From: Bacteroidales bacterium H3
Lineage (GTDB): Bacteria; Bacteroidota; Bacteroidia; Bacteroidales; Muribaculaceae
DNA length: 32,967 nt
Direction: 5' to 3'
NCBI GenBank assembly: GCA_001701135.1
Contig: DAAN01000007.1
Location: forward strand, 1-32,967
Made by a program: the position numbers and the translations under genes. The notes under the pieces were generated by a model, which was given only the letters and a program-made list of their open reading frames with translations, was not told where the DNA came from and searched no databases. Below are positions 9,094 to 17,262 of the stretch, one piece after another (the stretch's first letter is position 1; each line of letters opens with the position of its first letter).

Positions 9094-10344
9094 TCATTTT
9101 TGACGGGGAAGTGCCAACAACGCCGCCACGGCCGCCATCACCACCGAGATAACGGCCACCGACACCAACGATACCAGCACATCGGGAAGTGTGAGCGCCA
9201 CGGGATATGTGTCGACTGCCATCAGGGCAGGATTGTCGGAGGCAAGACGCACCCAACCGAAATGCTGCTGCCCGAGGGTGAGCAGCGATCCGAGCAATAT
9301 GCCGGCGAGACCTCCGGCGATGGTAATCAGCCACCCCTGGTTGGCGAAGATGCTGCTGATAAGCCGCGGAGGGGCGCCCATGGCTGTCATCACTCCCATA
9401 TTCTGCCGTTTCTCCACCACCAGCAGCGACAAGGTCGACACAATGTTGAACGACGCCACGGCCATGATGAACAGTAGCATCAGGAATGTGATCCATTTCT
9501 CCACCGCGATCATGCGGTAGGCTTCCGATTCCTGCTGCAGACGGTCGAGCAGCAGGTTGCCGGCGGGCAGACGCGTCTCGACAGCGTTGCGGGCTTCGGC
9601 AAGGGCATCGGCCGACGGTGTGGCGCCTCCATGCGTGAGATAGATAGCTATGCCGGTAGCCTCGGTTGTATACATCAGCAGCTTCCGGGCCTGCGAAAGC
9701 GGCATCACGAGCATGTCGCGATCCTGGTCCTCCTGTTCAACCTGGTAAACACCGGTCACGCGTAGCGAGTCGCCCGAGAAAGCAGCCGAGGGGTTGGCGG
9801 GATTGACACGGCCGGTGCGCACAGGCTCGAATATCTCGAAATCGGAGGTGCATGTCGCCCCTTCGGGGAAAGCGGTGCCGGCGGGGCGCAGATTCAATTG
9901 CATGGCCACACCGACCGAGATGGTGGCGCCGGCAGTATCGAGCGCGCCGTCGACCAGAATTCTGTGCAGTCCCGAAGCTTCCATTGCGGCAGGGGCGAGC
10001 GCGCGGATATGCACGGGCATCTGCCCCGTAGGTGCCACCGCGAATGCCTGCTCGTCAATCACGGGCGACGCCACCGACACCTCGGGGAGCATCTGCAGGG
10101 CTGCAGCCAGCGAGTCGGCGTCGGAGATCGTTTTCCCCTCCGCCGGAACCACGAGCAGCGGGGGATTGAAACTTGACGTTTTCTTCTCCACGAGCTGAGT
10201 GAAACCGTTGAACACCGACAGCACCACAATCATGGCAGCCGCGGTGACGGCCACACCGGCCATCGACACCGCGGAAATCACATTCACGGCGCCGTGGCTC
10301 TTGCGCGAGAGCAGGTATCTCAGTGCTATTCGCAGTGACAGCAT
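9094..10344 (-). CDS. LolC/LolE-like ABC transporter permease (FtsX/MacB type)
   Basis: Inner-membrane permease of 416 residues with the usual four-helix FtsX/MacB topology. One helix lies at residues 17-47 (NVISAVSMAGVAVTAAAMIV), followed by a periplasmic domain of about 220 residues. Three helices follow near 285-310, 335-360 and 385-410. The segment ending VVEKRQNMGVMTAMGAPPRL is the typical cytoplasmic coupling loop of lipoprotein-releasing permeases. Family members move lipoproteins towards the outer membrane or export other substrates; the ATPase partner is not adjacent, so the substrate is uncertain. It starts 26 bp after the wbqC-like gene and is probably in its operon. Confidence 0.88.
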   Translation of the reverse strand: MLSLRIALRYLLSRKSHGAVNVISAVSMAGVAVTAAAMIVVLSVFNGFTQLVEKKTSSFNPPLLVVPAEGKTISDADSLAAALQMLPEVSVASPVIDEQAFAVAPTGQMPVHIRALAPAAMEASGLHRILVDGALDTAGATISVGVAMQLNLRPAGTAFPEGATCTSDFEIFEPVRTGRVNPANPSAAFSGDSLRVTGVYQVEQEDQDRDMLVMPLSQARKLLMYTTEATGIAIYLTHGGATPSADALAEARNAVETRLPAGNLLLDRLQQESEAYRMIAVEKWITFLMLLFIMAVASFNIVSTLSLLVVEKRQNMGVMTAMGAPPRLISSIFANQGWLITIAGGLAGILLGSLLTLGQQHFGWVRLASDNPALMAVDTYPVALTLPDVLVSLVSVAVISVVMAAVAALLALPRQK

Positions 10345-10370
10345 TTATTCAGACTCTTGGTTCTTATCAA

Positions 10371-10406
10371 TTAGGACGGCGGGGAAACCGCCTTTCCACA
10401 AGGCTC
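10371..10406. repeat. Degenerate REP-like palindrome at the 3' end of the wbqC-like gene
   Basis: Bases 10371-10403 align without gaps to the REP copy at 24404-24436 with 27 of 33 matches by hand. The core GGCGGGGAAACCGCC (10378-10392) can form a 5-bp stem, followed by the shared CCACAAGG. The stop codon and last codons of the wbqC-like gene lie inside it. Confidence 0.65.
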
Positions 10407-11003
10407 AACTGTTTCGCGGGGAGAACGGATGTAGAGAGCGGCCTCGGGGCCGAGACAGAAGAGGAGGTCGAGGATGGACAGCCCGGGCAGAAAGCCTAAC
10501 TGAGCCTGTCGGGGCTGCCAGTATGGCTCCTCTTCAAAATGGGATGAAACTGCCTCGGTTGCCGATGGGTGGTCAGGAAGGAGGAGCAGATCGGTGACAA
10601 CACGGTCGGCGGCCTCGACATAGGCGGCGACGGAAGGGAACAGCTCCGGTGCCTCGCGGCTCACAAAGGGTGCGAACCGGTCGATGTAAAACTCGAAAAA
10701 GGGTGTGCGGCCATAGGCCGATTCCAGTGCGGTGCGGTGCACGTGCCACCACTCTCCATGATCCGACAGAGCCACATCGGCCCAGGTGGCGCGCGGCACT
10801 CCGTGGGGTTTGACCACCGGCACGGTGAGCGTCAGGGGGCCGTTGACGTCGGCGATGGTGTAGCGGTGCATCTCCTTGCGGCGCTTGTCAAACAGCTCTG
10901 TGCGGTCCACCGTCCATCCGGCGGCACGGAGCGCCCAGTGCCGCGCCGGGCCGAAAAGGCATGGGCGCAGCAGCCCGCCGCTGATGTCGGCCGAGCGGTT
11001 CAT
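10371..11003 (-). CDS. WbqC family protein
   Basis: A 210-residue cytoplasmic protein of the WbqC-like family, whose members are linked to polysaccharide or O-antigen gene clusters but whose reaction is not firmly known. Visible family features are the N-terminal substrate-like segment (GLLRPCLFGPARHWALRAAG), the KRRKEMHRYTIADVNGPLTL segment and LESAYGRTPFFEFYIDRFAP in the middle. The ATG at 11003 overlaps the lepB stop in an ATGA arrangement, which decides the start and suggests translational coupling. The final codons (CGKAVSPPS) are made by a degenerate REP-like repeat, so the C-terminus may differ from that of relatives. Confidence 0.85.
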   Translation of the reverse strand: MNRSADISGGLLRPCLFGPARHWALRAAGWTVDRTELFDKRRKEMHRYTIADVNGPLTLTVPVVKPHGVPRATWADVALSDHGEWWHVHRTALESAYGRTPFFEFYIDRFAPFVSREAPELFPSVAAYVEAADRVVTDLLLLPDHPSATEAVSSHFEEEPYWQPRQAQLGFLPGLSILDLLFCLGPEAALYIRSPRETVEPCGKAVSPPS

Positions 11004-12469
11004 TTGTCGGGATTGGCGTCCTTTAAAATACGGTTCCAACGGATCTTGCCGTCGAACCACCCCTTGTCCTTGTCGAACGACGCGAGCACCCTCACGGGGG
11101 TGCCGACAATGTGGTCTTCGGGCACAAAACCCCAGTAGCGCGAGTCGAGCGAGTTGTCGCGGTTGTCACCCATCATGAAGTAGTAGTCCATACTGAAAGT
11201 GTAGACGGGCACCGGTTTGCCGTCAATATATAAGGTGTCGCCGCGCATTTCGGCAGTGGGGTTATCCTCGTAGACGCGGATGCAACGCTCATATATGTCC
11301 CATGCCTCGGGGGTGATCTTCATGCGCATGCCTTTGCGGGGAATCAGCAGCCCCTGCGGGCCTCCGTAGTCGGCGCGGGTCCAGTCAGCCGAAATCGCCT
11401 CGGGAAAGAGGGTGTAGATGGTTTCGGGCATTGCATCCTGGCGCTCGGTTTTCACGATGCGTGGATTGTTGCGGGCAGCCTCAACCATTGCCCGGGTCAT
11501 GGGCGAGATATAAATCGGGGGCACGGAGCCGTCGGGGTTCACGCGGTAACCCATCTGGCTGAGCTGGTCGGGGCTTACCTGCGCGAGGTCGGCCATGCCG
11601 CGGTCGTCGACAGGGATACCCATCGCCTCGAACTCCTCTGGGGTGAGGGGCGCACCGTCGACCTGATAGAAATAGTTGAACTGCACATTCTCAGGCACAA
11701 TCTCAAACGGCTTGCCGTCGATATGGATCACGCCGTCGATGATGCTGATGCGCTGGCCGGGAAGACCCACGGCGCGCTTCACATAGTTCTCCCGACGGTC
11801 GACAGGGCGGTAGACCTTGTGGCCGAACTCGGCGGACTCCTGGTTGAGAAGCGCCTCCCCTTTCCAGCGTTTAAGAGTGTAATAGTCGGGGTTGGACACG
11901 CGTGACATCACCGTGTCGCCGGCAGGGAAGTTGAACACCACTATGTCGCCGGCCTCGATGTTGCGGCGCCCTTTGAGGCGGTGATATTTCACCGAGGGGG
12001 AGTCGAGGTAACTTTTGCCCAGCCCGAAAGGCAGCTCATTGTGGACGAGCGGAAAATATACCGGTGTCATCGGCACGCGCGGTCCGTAGGCTGTCTTGTC
12101 GACAAAAAGGTAGTCGCCGGTGAGGAGCGTCTTCTCGAGCGACGAGGAGGGTATCTGATAGTTCTGTCCGATGAACGCGAACACGAAATATACCAGCACC
12201 AGAGCGTAGACGATGGCGTCGACCCACGACATCACCGACCGCACAGCGGGGTTGGCCGAGCGTTTCCACCATGTGAAGGGTATATAGCCGGTGATATAGA
12301 TGTCAAACAGGAGCAGCCCCCCGAGCAGCAGCCAGGGATTGCCCATCCAGAGCACCCAGAGCAGAAACAAGATGAACACCACGGCGAAACGCACCCAGCG
12401 GGTGGGACGGTTGGAGCGCACGCGGCGGCTGAAATCGGCTTTGAAGCCTCGATTGTTATTTTTTTCCAT
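11000..12469 (-). CDS. lepB: Signal peptidase I, Bacteroidetes type with long insertion
   Basis: Membrane serine protease that removes signal peptides from exported proteins. The 489-residue protein has about three N-terminal hydrophobic segments (residues 25-60 and 83-101). The catalytic serine is S110 in IPSSSLEKTLLTGDYLF, aligned with E. coli S90. The general-base lysine is K231 in YVKRAVGLPGQ. Box E (MGDNRDNSLDSRYWGFVPE) lies near the C-terminus. Roughly 190 residues lie between the lysine box and box E, far more than in E. coli; Bacteroidetes enzymes commonly have such an insertion. The ATG at 12469 is chosen over 12550 because the latter would overlap ctpA by 95 bp; with 12469 the overlap is 14 bp. 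It overlaps the wbqC-like start by 4 bp downstream. Confidence 0.95.
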   Translation of the reverse strand: MEKNNNRGFKADFSRRVRSNRPTRWVRFAVVFILFLLWVLWMGNPWLLLGGLLLFDIYITGYIPFTWWKRSANPAVRSVMSWVDAIVYALVLVYFVFAFIGQNYQIPSSSLEKTLLTGDYLFVDKTAYGPRVPMTPVYFPLVHNELPFGLGKSYLDSPSVKYHRLKGRRNIEAGDIVVFNFPAGDTVMSRVSNPDYYTLKRWKGEALLNQESAEFGHKVYRPVDRRENYVKRAVGLPGQRISIIDGVIHIDGKPFEIVPENVQFNYFYQVDGAPLTPEEFEAMGIPVDDRGMADLAQVSPDQLSQMGYRVNPDGSVPPIYISPMTRAMVEAARNNPRIVKTERQDAMPETIYTLFPEAISADWTRADYGGPQGLLIPRKGMRMKITPEAWDIYERCIRVYEDNPTAEMRGDTLYIDGKPVPVYTFSMDYYFMMGDNRDNSLDSRYWGFVPEDHIVGTPVRVLASFDKDKGWFDGKIRWNRILKDANPDK

Positions 12470-14141
12470 ATGATTGGTTTGCGGTGAGAATGGCTTTGTA
12501 GCGCGGGAGGTCGTGGAGCACGGCTGCGGCCGAGTCGAGATCCTGGTCATGCTTGAGCGACTGGATTATGGAGCCGCGGCCACCGTGCCAGCGCTGCACT
12601 ATCTCGGGCCCGAGATATTCCGAAATCATCTGCCGGTTCTGGTCGAGATCGTGCTGCAGGTCGTGGGTGAGCATGCGGCGGAGCAGATCTATCTGGGTCT
12701 GCACCGAGTCGTTGAGATATCCTTCGGTTTTGGCGGCTTTCTCGAGCTGGTCTACAACAAGCTCGCATGCGCGGTCATATTTGAACTTGTCGGGATCGAT
12801 AAACCGCTTGAACTCGTCGAAAATGGTGTCGGTGATCTCAAACTCCTCGGCGGGAACACCCTGAGGGTGATGAGCTGCATAGCGGTTGGCGAAGCGGAAG
12901 CTCCAGTTGTCGCGCACGATATTGTAGACAAGGCGGTTGCCTTCGGGATAGACGCCCTTGATGTCGGGGGTGATGCCGCCGCCGTCGCGCACCTCGCGCC
13001 CGGCGCGGGTGTGCCACACGGTGGTGAGCGAGTCGGGCCGGCGGGTTACTGTGCCGTCGGGATTGCGGTGCCCCCAGTCGATGGCCTGTATCAGGCGGCC
13101 CGAGGGGATATAATATTTGGCGGTGGTGATTTTCATCAGCCCGTTATAGGGGATGGCAGCGGTCGACTGCACCAGCCCCTTGCCATAGGAACGCTCGCCC
13201 ACGATCACGGCGCGGTCGAGGTCCTGGAGGGCGCCGGTGACGATTTCGGCCGCCGACGCCGAGCCGCCGTTGACCAGCACGGCCAGAGGGATGTCGGGTG
13301 CGAGCGGCTTGCCGGTGGTCTTGTAGATGCGTTCGTTCACCTGCCCTTTGCCGCGTGTGCGGAGCACCTCGGTGCCCTTGGGAAGGAAAAGGCCGAGCAC
13401 CTGCACGGCGCTTTCGAGCAGACCGCCGCCGTTGTTGCGCAGGTCGAGCACGATCGACTTCACTCGTTTGTCCTTAAGCAGATTCTCAAGCGCCTCCTTG
13501 GTCTGGGGGAAAGTCTTGGCGCTGAAAGTGTTGATCTGGATATAACCGATGTCGCCGCGCTCCACGCCATAGTAGAGCACGGGGTCCATTTCGATTTTCT
13601 CGCGGACGAGGTTGACGGTGACCACGGTGTCGGAGAGTGTCGACGAGCCGTAGGGACGTTCCACGGTGACGGTCAGGGGCGTACCGGCCTGGCCGCGCAG
13701 CAGCCGCGTCACCGAGTCGATGGGGAGCCGTGTCACCGAGTCGCCGTTGATGGTGAGAAACACGTCGCCGGGGAGCAGGCCATATTTTTTCGAGGGGGTG
13801 CCGTCGCGCGGTTCGGTGACGAAAGTGCGGCCATCCTGGGTGCCGACAGTGGCGCCGATGCCGCCATATTCGCCAGTGGATATTGTCATGAACATATCCT
13901 GTTCGCTCTCGGGGATATACTCGGTGTAGGGGTCGATCTCCTCGAGCATGGCCGCGATGGCGGTGTTGACCGACTTGTCGGCGTCGATGGAGTCGACATA
14001 GCCGGTCTGCAGATTCTTGTAGACCGCCGTGAAAATTTCGAGATTGCGTGAAATATCGTTCTTGGGGCTGCGGGTCCTTGCCGCGGAAACCATACCGGCC
14101 AGGAGGAGCGCCGCGAAAATGAGCAGGGGTAGTTTTTTCAT
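12456..14141 (-). CDS. ctpA: C-terminal processing serine peptidase (S41, PDZ domain)
   Basis: Periplasmic or envelope tail-specific protease of 561 residues. A signal peptide occupies residues 1-20 (MKKLPLLIFAALLLAGMVSA). The PDZ domain spans about 90-180 (GEYGGIGATVG, GLLPGDVFLTINGDSV). The S41 catalytic domain follows, with serine S296 in NGGSASAAE and lysine K321 in GERSYGKGLVQ, exactly 25 residues apart as in characterised CtpA enzymes. About 150 C-terminal residues are helical and of unknown role. It is the first gene of the minus-strand unit ctpA-lepB-wbqC-permease. The upstream gap holds only a weak promoter candidate (AATTTTTG, one mismatch to the -7 consensus). Substrates cannot be read from sequence. 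Confidence 0.93.
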   Translation of the reverse strand: MKKLPLLIFAALLLAGMVSAARTRSPKNDISRNLEIFTAVYKNLQTGYVDSIDADKSVNTAIAAMLEEIDPYTEYIPESEQDMFMTISTGEYGGIGATVGTQDGRTFVTEPRDGTPSKKYGLLPGDVFLTINGDSVTRLPIDSVTRLLRGQAGTPLTVTVERPYGSSTLSDTVVTVNLVREKIEMDPVLYYGVERGDIGYIQINTFSAKTFPQTKEALENLLKDKRVKSIVLDLRNNGGGLLESAVQVLGLFLPKGTEVLRTRGKGQVNERIYKTTGKPLAPDIPLAVLVNGGSASAAEIVTGALQDLDRAVIVGERSYGKGLVQSTAAIPYNGLMKITTAKYYIPSGRLIQAIDWGHRNPDGTVTRRPDSLTTVWHTRAGREVRDGGGITPDIKGVYPEGNRLVYNIVRDNWSFRFANRYAAHHPQGVPAEEFEITDTIFDEFKRFIDPDKFKYDRACELVVDQLEKAAKTEGYLNDSVQTQIDLLRRMLTHDLQHDLDQNRQMISEYLGPEIVQRWHGGRGSIIQSLKHDQDLDSAAAVLHDLPRYKAILTANQSYGKK

Positions 14142-14239
14142 AACGATGCGAAGTTACATAAAATAATAACAACTGAGCGACCCTATTGTCAAAAATTTAG
14201 TTAAAAAGGGATACACACGCGTGCGGGCGGGTGAAGCGG

Positions 14240-14270
14240 TTTGCGTTTTGACGAAAAATTAGTAATTTTG
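14240..14270 (+). promoter_or_regulatory. Promoter for the acyltransferase gene
   Basis: A -33 TTTG (14240-14243) is followed after 19 bases by the -7 box TAATTTTG (14263-14270), matching the Bacteroides consensus. The predicted start lies near 14276, giving a leader of roughly 16 nt before the ATG at 14292. Confidence 0.7.
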
Positions 14271-14291
14271 TGGGTTAAAACGCATATCAAT

Positions 14292-15335
14292 ATGGCCAAC
14301 AGCAACGAAAACATACATGCCGGTGAAACAGCAACTGCCGGCAACACCGCCGGCGATACTGCCCAGAAGCAGGTGATGGTGGGCGACGTGCCCCTGGCAT
14401 CGCTCCCCAAGGAGTGCCTGCGTCCCGACGGCAAACCCCTGAAACCCTCAGTGCTCGACGCCGAGGACATCGGCCAGATGGTGCCGTTTTTAGGGCGTCA
14501 CCAGCGCCTTACCCGGTGGCTGATTCACTGGCTGAAGCTCGACAAGGTGAACAAGCTGCATGCCGACAACATCAAGACCCCCGGTCCCGGCTTCGTGCGC
14601 GGTAACCTGCACGACCTCGACATCACCGTGCGCGCCGAGAACGGCGAGGTGCTCCGCAATCTCCCCGAGGGAGCCTTCGTCACCGTTAGCAACCACCATT
14701 TCGGCGCCCTCGACGGCATCATCCTCGTGGACCTCATTGCCCGCCGCCGTCCCCGCTACAAGGTGATGGTGAACATGTTTCTGAACTACATCTGGGCCAT
14801 GCGCCCCAACTATATCGCCGTGGACCAGCAGGCCTCGGCCGACCCGAAGAAGAAAGCCGTGTCGATGGCCGGCATAAAGGAAGCCATCCGCATGGTCCGC
14901 TCGGGCGAGCCTGTGGGATTCTTCCCCGCCGGAGCCGTGGCGAAAGTCAACTGGCGCGGCCGTCTCAAGGATCGCGAGTGGCAGGAATCGGTGATCCGCC
15001 TGATACAGCAGATGAAAGTGCCGGTGGTGCCCATCTTCTTCCACGGCAGCCAGTCGTGGTTCTTCAACTTCCTGGGCGTGGTGTGCTGGCAGCTCCGCAC
15101 CTTCCGTCACCCCGCCGAAGTGTTCCGCAAACGCCACAAGACCTTCACCGTCACCGTCGGCGACCCCATCTCGGTGGAGGAGCAGATGCAGCACATGGGC
15201 AGCGTCAAGGAGTTCGGCGACTTCCTCCGCGCCGAGACCTACGGTCTTCGCGACGATGCCGAAATCCGCTCGCGCGCCGTGCTGGTCACCCCTCCCGACG
15301 GCAAGGAGCGCATTGAGCCAGGCCGCATCAAATAA
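14292..15335 (+). CDS. PlsC-type lysophospholipid/amino-lipid acyltransferase
   Basis: A 347-residue acyltransferase of the 1-acyl-glycerol-3-phosphate (PlsC) superfamily. The catalytic HX4D motif is NHHFGALDG (H136, D141), and the acceptor motif is FFPAGAV (residues 210-216) instead of FPEGTR. The FPAG variant is typical of hemolysin-like acyltransferases that O-acylate ornithine or glycine lipids in Bacteroidetes, so an amino-lipid acceptor is plausible but unproven. The 40 N-terminal residues are polar and low in complexity. A TTG at 14241 would extend the frame through the promoter, so I use the ATG at 14292. The 9-bp tandem repeat array begins 6 bp after the stop. Confidence 0.85.
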   Translation: MANSNENIHAGETATAGNTAGDTAQKQVMVGDVPLASLPKECLRPDGKPLKPSVLDAEDIGQMVPFLGRHQRLTRWLIHWLKLDKVNKLHADNIKTPGPGFVRGNLHDLDITVRAENGEVLRNLPEGAFVTVSNHHFGALDGIILVDLIARRRPRYKVMVNMFLNYIWAMRPNYIAVDQQASADPKKKAVSMAGIKEAIRMVRSGEPVGFFPAGAVAKVNWRGRLKDREWQESVIRLIQQMKVPVVPIFFHGSQSWFFNFLGVVCWQLRTFRHPAEVFRKRHKTFTVTVGDPISVEEQMQHMGSVKEFGDFLRAETYGLRDDAEIRSRAVLVTPPDGKERIEPGRIK

Positions 15336-15340
15336 GCTAA

Positions 15341-15430
15341 CCAATTGGTCTAATTAGGCCAATTAGGCCAATTAGGCCCATTAGTCTAATTAGTCTTATT
15401 AGGCTTATTGGACCAATTAGACCAATTTCT
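15341..15430. repeat. Ten-unit 9-bp tandem repeat (consensus CCAATTAGG)
   Basis: Ten consecutive 9-bp units fill 90 of the 113 bases between the acyltransferase and the sigma-54 activator. All ten have ATT at positions 4-6; two adjacent units are identical (15359-15376). The ends form an inverted repeat: AATTGGTCTAATT at 15343-15355 pairs perfectly with AATTAGACCAATT at 15415-15427, so the array can fold as a long hairpin. Confidence 0.95.
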
Positions 15431-15448
15431 CCAACCTATCGAAAACTC

Positions 15449-16636
15449 ATGGATTCATCGACCATACAGCAGGTAAAATCCCGCATGGGAATCGCAGGCA
15501 CCGCCCCTCAGATCGACAAGGCGGTGAACCGCGCCCTGCGTGTGGCTCCCACCGACCTCTCGGTGCTCGTCACAGGCGAGAGCGGCGCCGGCAAGGAGTT
15601 TTTCCCCCGCATCATCCACCAGTATTCTCCCCGCAAACATGCCCGCTACATCGCCGTGAACTGCGGCGCCATCCCCGAGGGCACTATCGATTCCGAACTT
15701 TTCGGCCACGAAAAGGGCTCGTTCACCGGTGCCGTTAATTCCCGCAAGGGTTATTTCGAGGAGGCCAACGGGGGCACCATTTTTCTTGACGAGGTGGCCG
15801 AGCTGCCGCTGACCACCCAGGCCCGTCTGCTGCGCGTGCTCGAGACGGGCGAATTTCTCAAAGTCGGCTCGTCGCAGGTGCAGAAAACCGACATCCGCGT
15901 GGTGGCCGCCACCAACGTCGACCTGCAGCAGGCCGTGGCCCGAGGCCGGTTCCGCGAAGATCTCTACTATCGCCTGTCGTCGGTGCAGATCACCGTGGCA
16001 CCCCTGCGCGACCGCGGCACCGACATCCTGCTGCTGGCCCGCAAGTTCGCCGCCGATTTCGCCGAACAGCAGCGCACGCCGCATTTGGGATTCAGCGACG
16101 AGGCGCGCCGCATGCTCCTGAGCTACCGCTGGCCCGGCAACGTGCGCCAGCTCAAGAATGTGGTGGAGCAACTGGCGCTCTTCGAGGCCGGCACCACCGT
16201 CGAAGCCGACACCCTGGCAGAATATCTGCCGGAGGGCGCCGAGACCACCGCGCCCGCCATCACGCGCGAGCAACCCATGCTCCCCGCATGCACCTCCTAC
16301 CCCGACGATCACACCTACGAACGTGAGCGCGAAATGCTTTTCTCGCTCATTTTCAATCTAAAACGCGAGCAGGAGAAGCTGCGCGGCGAACTCGATGAGC
16401 TGCGCTCCCGGCTCCACACTTCCCCGGCACGTTTCACCCCCGACACCCCCTATTCCGAGGTGCAGCCCGTGTCGCTGGTGAAACTCTCACCCGCCGCGGG
16501 ACCCGAGGCCTCGGAAAAGGAGCTGATACGCTCCACCCTCGAGAAGCACATGGGTCGCCGACGCGCCGCCGCCGAGGAACTGGGCATCTCCGAGCGCACA
16601 CTCTATCGCAAAATCAAGGATTACGGCATAGAGTAG
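15449..16636 (+). CDS. Sigma-54-dependent transcriptional activator (AAA+, Fis-type HTH), no sensor domain
   Basis: Bacterial enhancer-binding protein of 395 residues that should hydrolyse ATP to remodel RpoN-holoenzyme. The AAA+ domain begins almost at the N-terminus: Walker A GESGAGKE (43-50), the sigma-54 contact loop GSFTGA (90-95, variant of GAFTGA), Walker [10 protein letters not shown] (108-116) and the sensor-II segment [13 protein letters not shown] linker of about 100 residues with a charged, probably coiled-coil stretch ([18 protein letters not shown]) follows. The Fis-type helix-turn-helix ([20 protein letters not shown]) ends the protein. There is no receiver, GAF or PAS domain, as in PspF. 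It precedes the lptE-like gene and is probably co-transcribed; its targets are unknown. Confidence 0.93.
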   Translation: MDSSTIQQVKSRMGIAGTAPQIDKAVNRALRVAPTDLSVLVTGESGAGKEFFPRIIHQYSPRKHARYIAVNCGAIPEGTIDSELFGHEKGSFTGAVNSRKGYFEEANGGTIFLDEVAELPLTTQARLLRVLETGEFLKVGSSQVQKTDIRVVAATNVDLQQAVARGRFREDLYYRLSSVQITVAPLRDRGTDILLLARKFAADFAEQQRTPHLGFSDEARRMLLSYRWPGNVRQLKNVVEQLALFEAGTTVEADTLAEYLPEGAETTAPAITREQPMLPACTSYPDDHTYEREREMLFSLIFNLKREQEKLRGELDELRSRLHTSPARFTPDTPYSEVQPVSLVKLSPAAGPEASEKELIRSTLEKHMGRRRAAAEELGISERTLYRKIKDYGIE

Positions 16637-16640
16637 CAGA

Positions 16641-16727
16641 TCCGGCCTCAATCCCGCGTCCGGCCTCAATCCCGCATCCGACAAAACACTGACTCTCAAC
16701 AGACTCCATACTCTCAACAAGCTCCAG
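16641..16727. repeat. Two successive 18-bp tandem duplications
   Basis: An 18-bp unit beginning TCCGGCCTCAATCCCGC occurs at 16641-16658 and 16659-16676 with one difference. A second, unrelated 18-bp unit beginning ACTCTCAACA occurs at 16692-16709 and 16710-16727 with a few differences. Together they occupy most of the 100-bp gap before the lptE-like gene. Confidence 0.85.
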
Positions 16728-16736
16728 ACATCCGAT

Positions 16737-17252
16737 ATGCTCAAAAAGATATTCGTGCTGATAGCCGCGGTGCTCATCACCGGCATCACCCAGAGCTGCC
16801 GCATCAGCTATAAGTTCAACGGCGCCGCCCTCGACTACAACATCTACCACACGGTTCACATCGGGCAGTTCCCGATCCGTGCGGCGCTGGTGTATTCGCC
16901 TCTGCAGCAGATGTTTGAGAACGAGCTGATAGATTATGTCTCGCGCAACACACGTCTGCAGACCGTCGACGGCGCCTCCGACCTCGAGCTTTCGGGCGAA
17001 ATCACCGGTTACTCGCTCACGCCGCAGGCCGTCACCGAGGATGCCTACGCCTCGCGCACCCGTCTCACCATCACAGTGCGCGTGAAATACACCGACTCAA
17101 AGGATGACCGCAACGATGTGGACCAGAGTTTCTCGGCATACCGCGACTTCGACGCCTCGCAGATGCTGATCGACGTGCAGGACGAACTCTGCCAGCAGAT
17201 CTCCAAGGAGCTGGTCGACCTGATCTTCAACGCCACTTTAGGAAACTGGTAA
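16737..17252 (+). CDS. lptE: LptE-like LPS-assembly lipoprotein
   Basis: A 171-residue outer-membrane lipoprotein candidate. The signal peptide (MLKKIFVLIAAVLITGITQS) is followed by Cys21 in a relaxed lipobox (TQSC). The mature part begins CRISYKFNGAALDYNIYHTV and contains LELSGEITGYSLTPQAVTED and VDQSFSAYRDFDA segments like those of Bacteroidetes LptE, which plugs the LptD barrel in LPS insertion. LptD is not in the window. It lies 100 bp after the sigma-54 activator and 10 bp before the TPR-like gene. Assignment rests on family pattern and on my recollection of this gene order in Bacteroidales. Confidence 0.82.
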   Translation: MLKKIFVLIAAVLITGITQSCRISYKFNGAALDYNIYHTVHIGQFPIRAALVYSPLQQMFENELIDYVSRNTRLQTVDGASDLELSGEITGYSLTPQAVTEDAYASRTRLTITVRVKYTDSKDDRNDVDQSFSAYRDFDASQMLIDVQDELCQQISKELVDLIFNATLGNW

Positions 17253-17262
17253 GTAACTTAAC

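Noticed and set aside
12474..14051. Long plus-strand reading frame (525 codons) opposite ctpA
   Set aside because: It is the antisense shadow of a gene with clear S41 motifs; its translation is rich in His, Val and Gly without domain structure, as expected from GC-rich codon bias.
14241..14291. TTG start extending the acyltransferase by 17 residues
   Set aside because: This stretch carries the promoter elements TTTG and TAATTTTG and precedes the predicted transcription start.
15341..15430. CRISPR array
   Set aside because: The units are 9 bp, contiguous and without spacers, and no cas genes are present.
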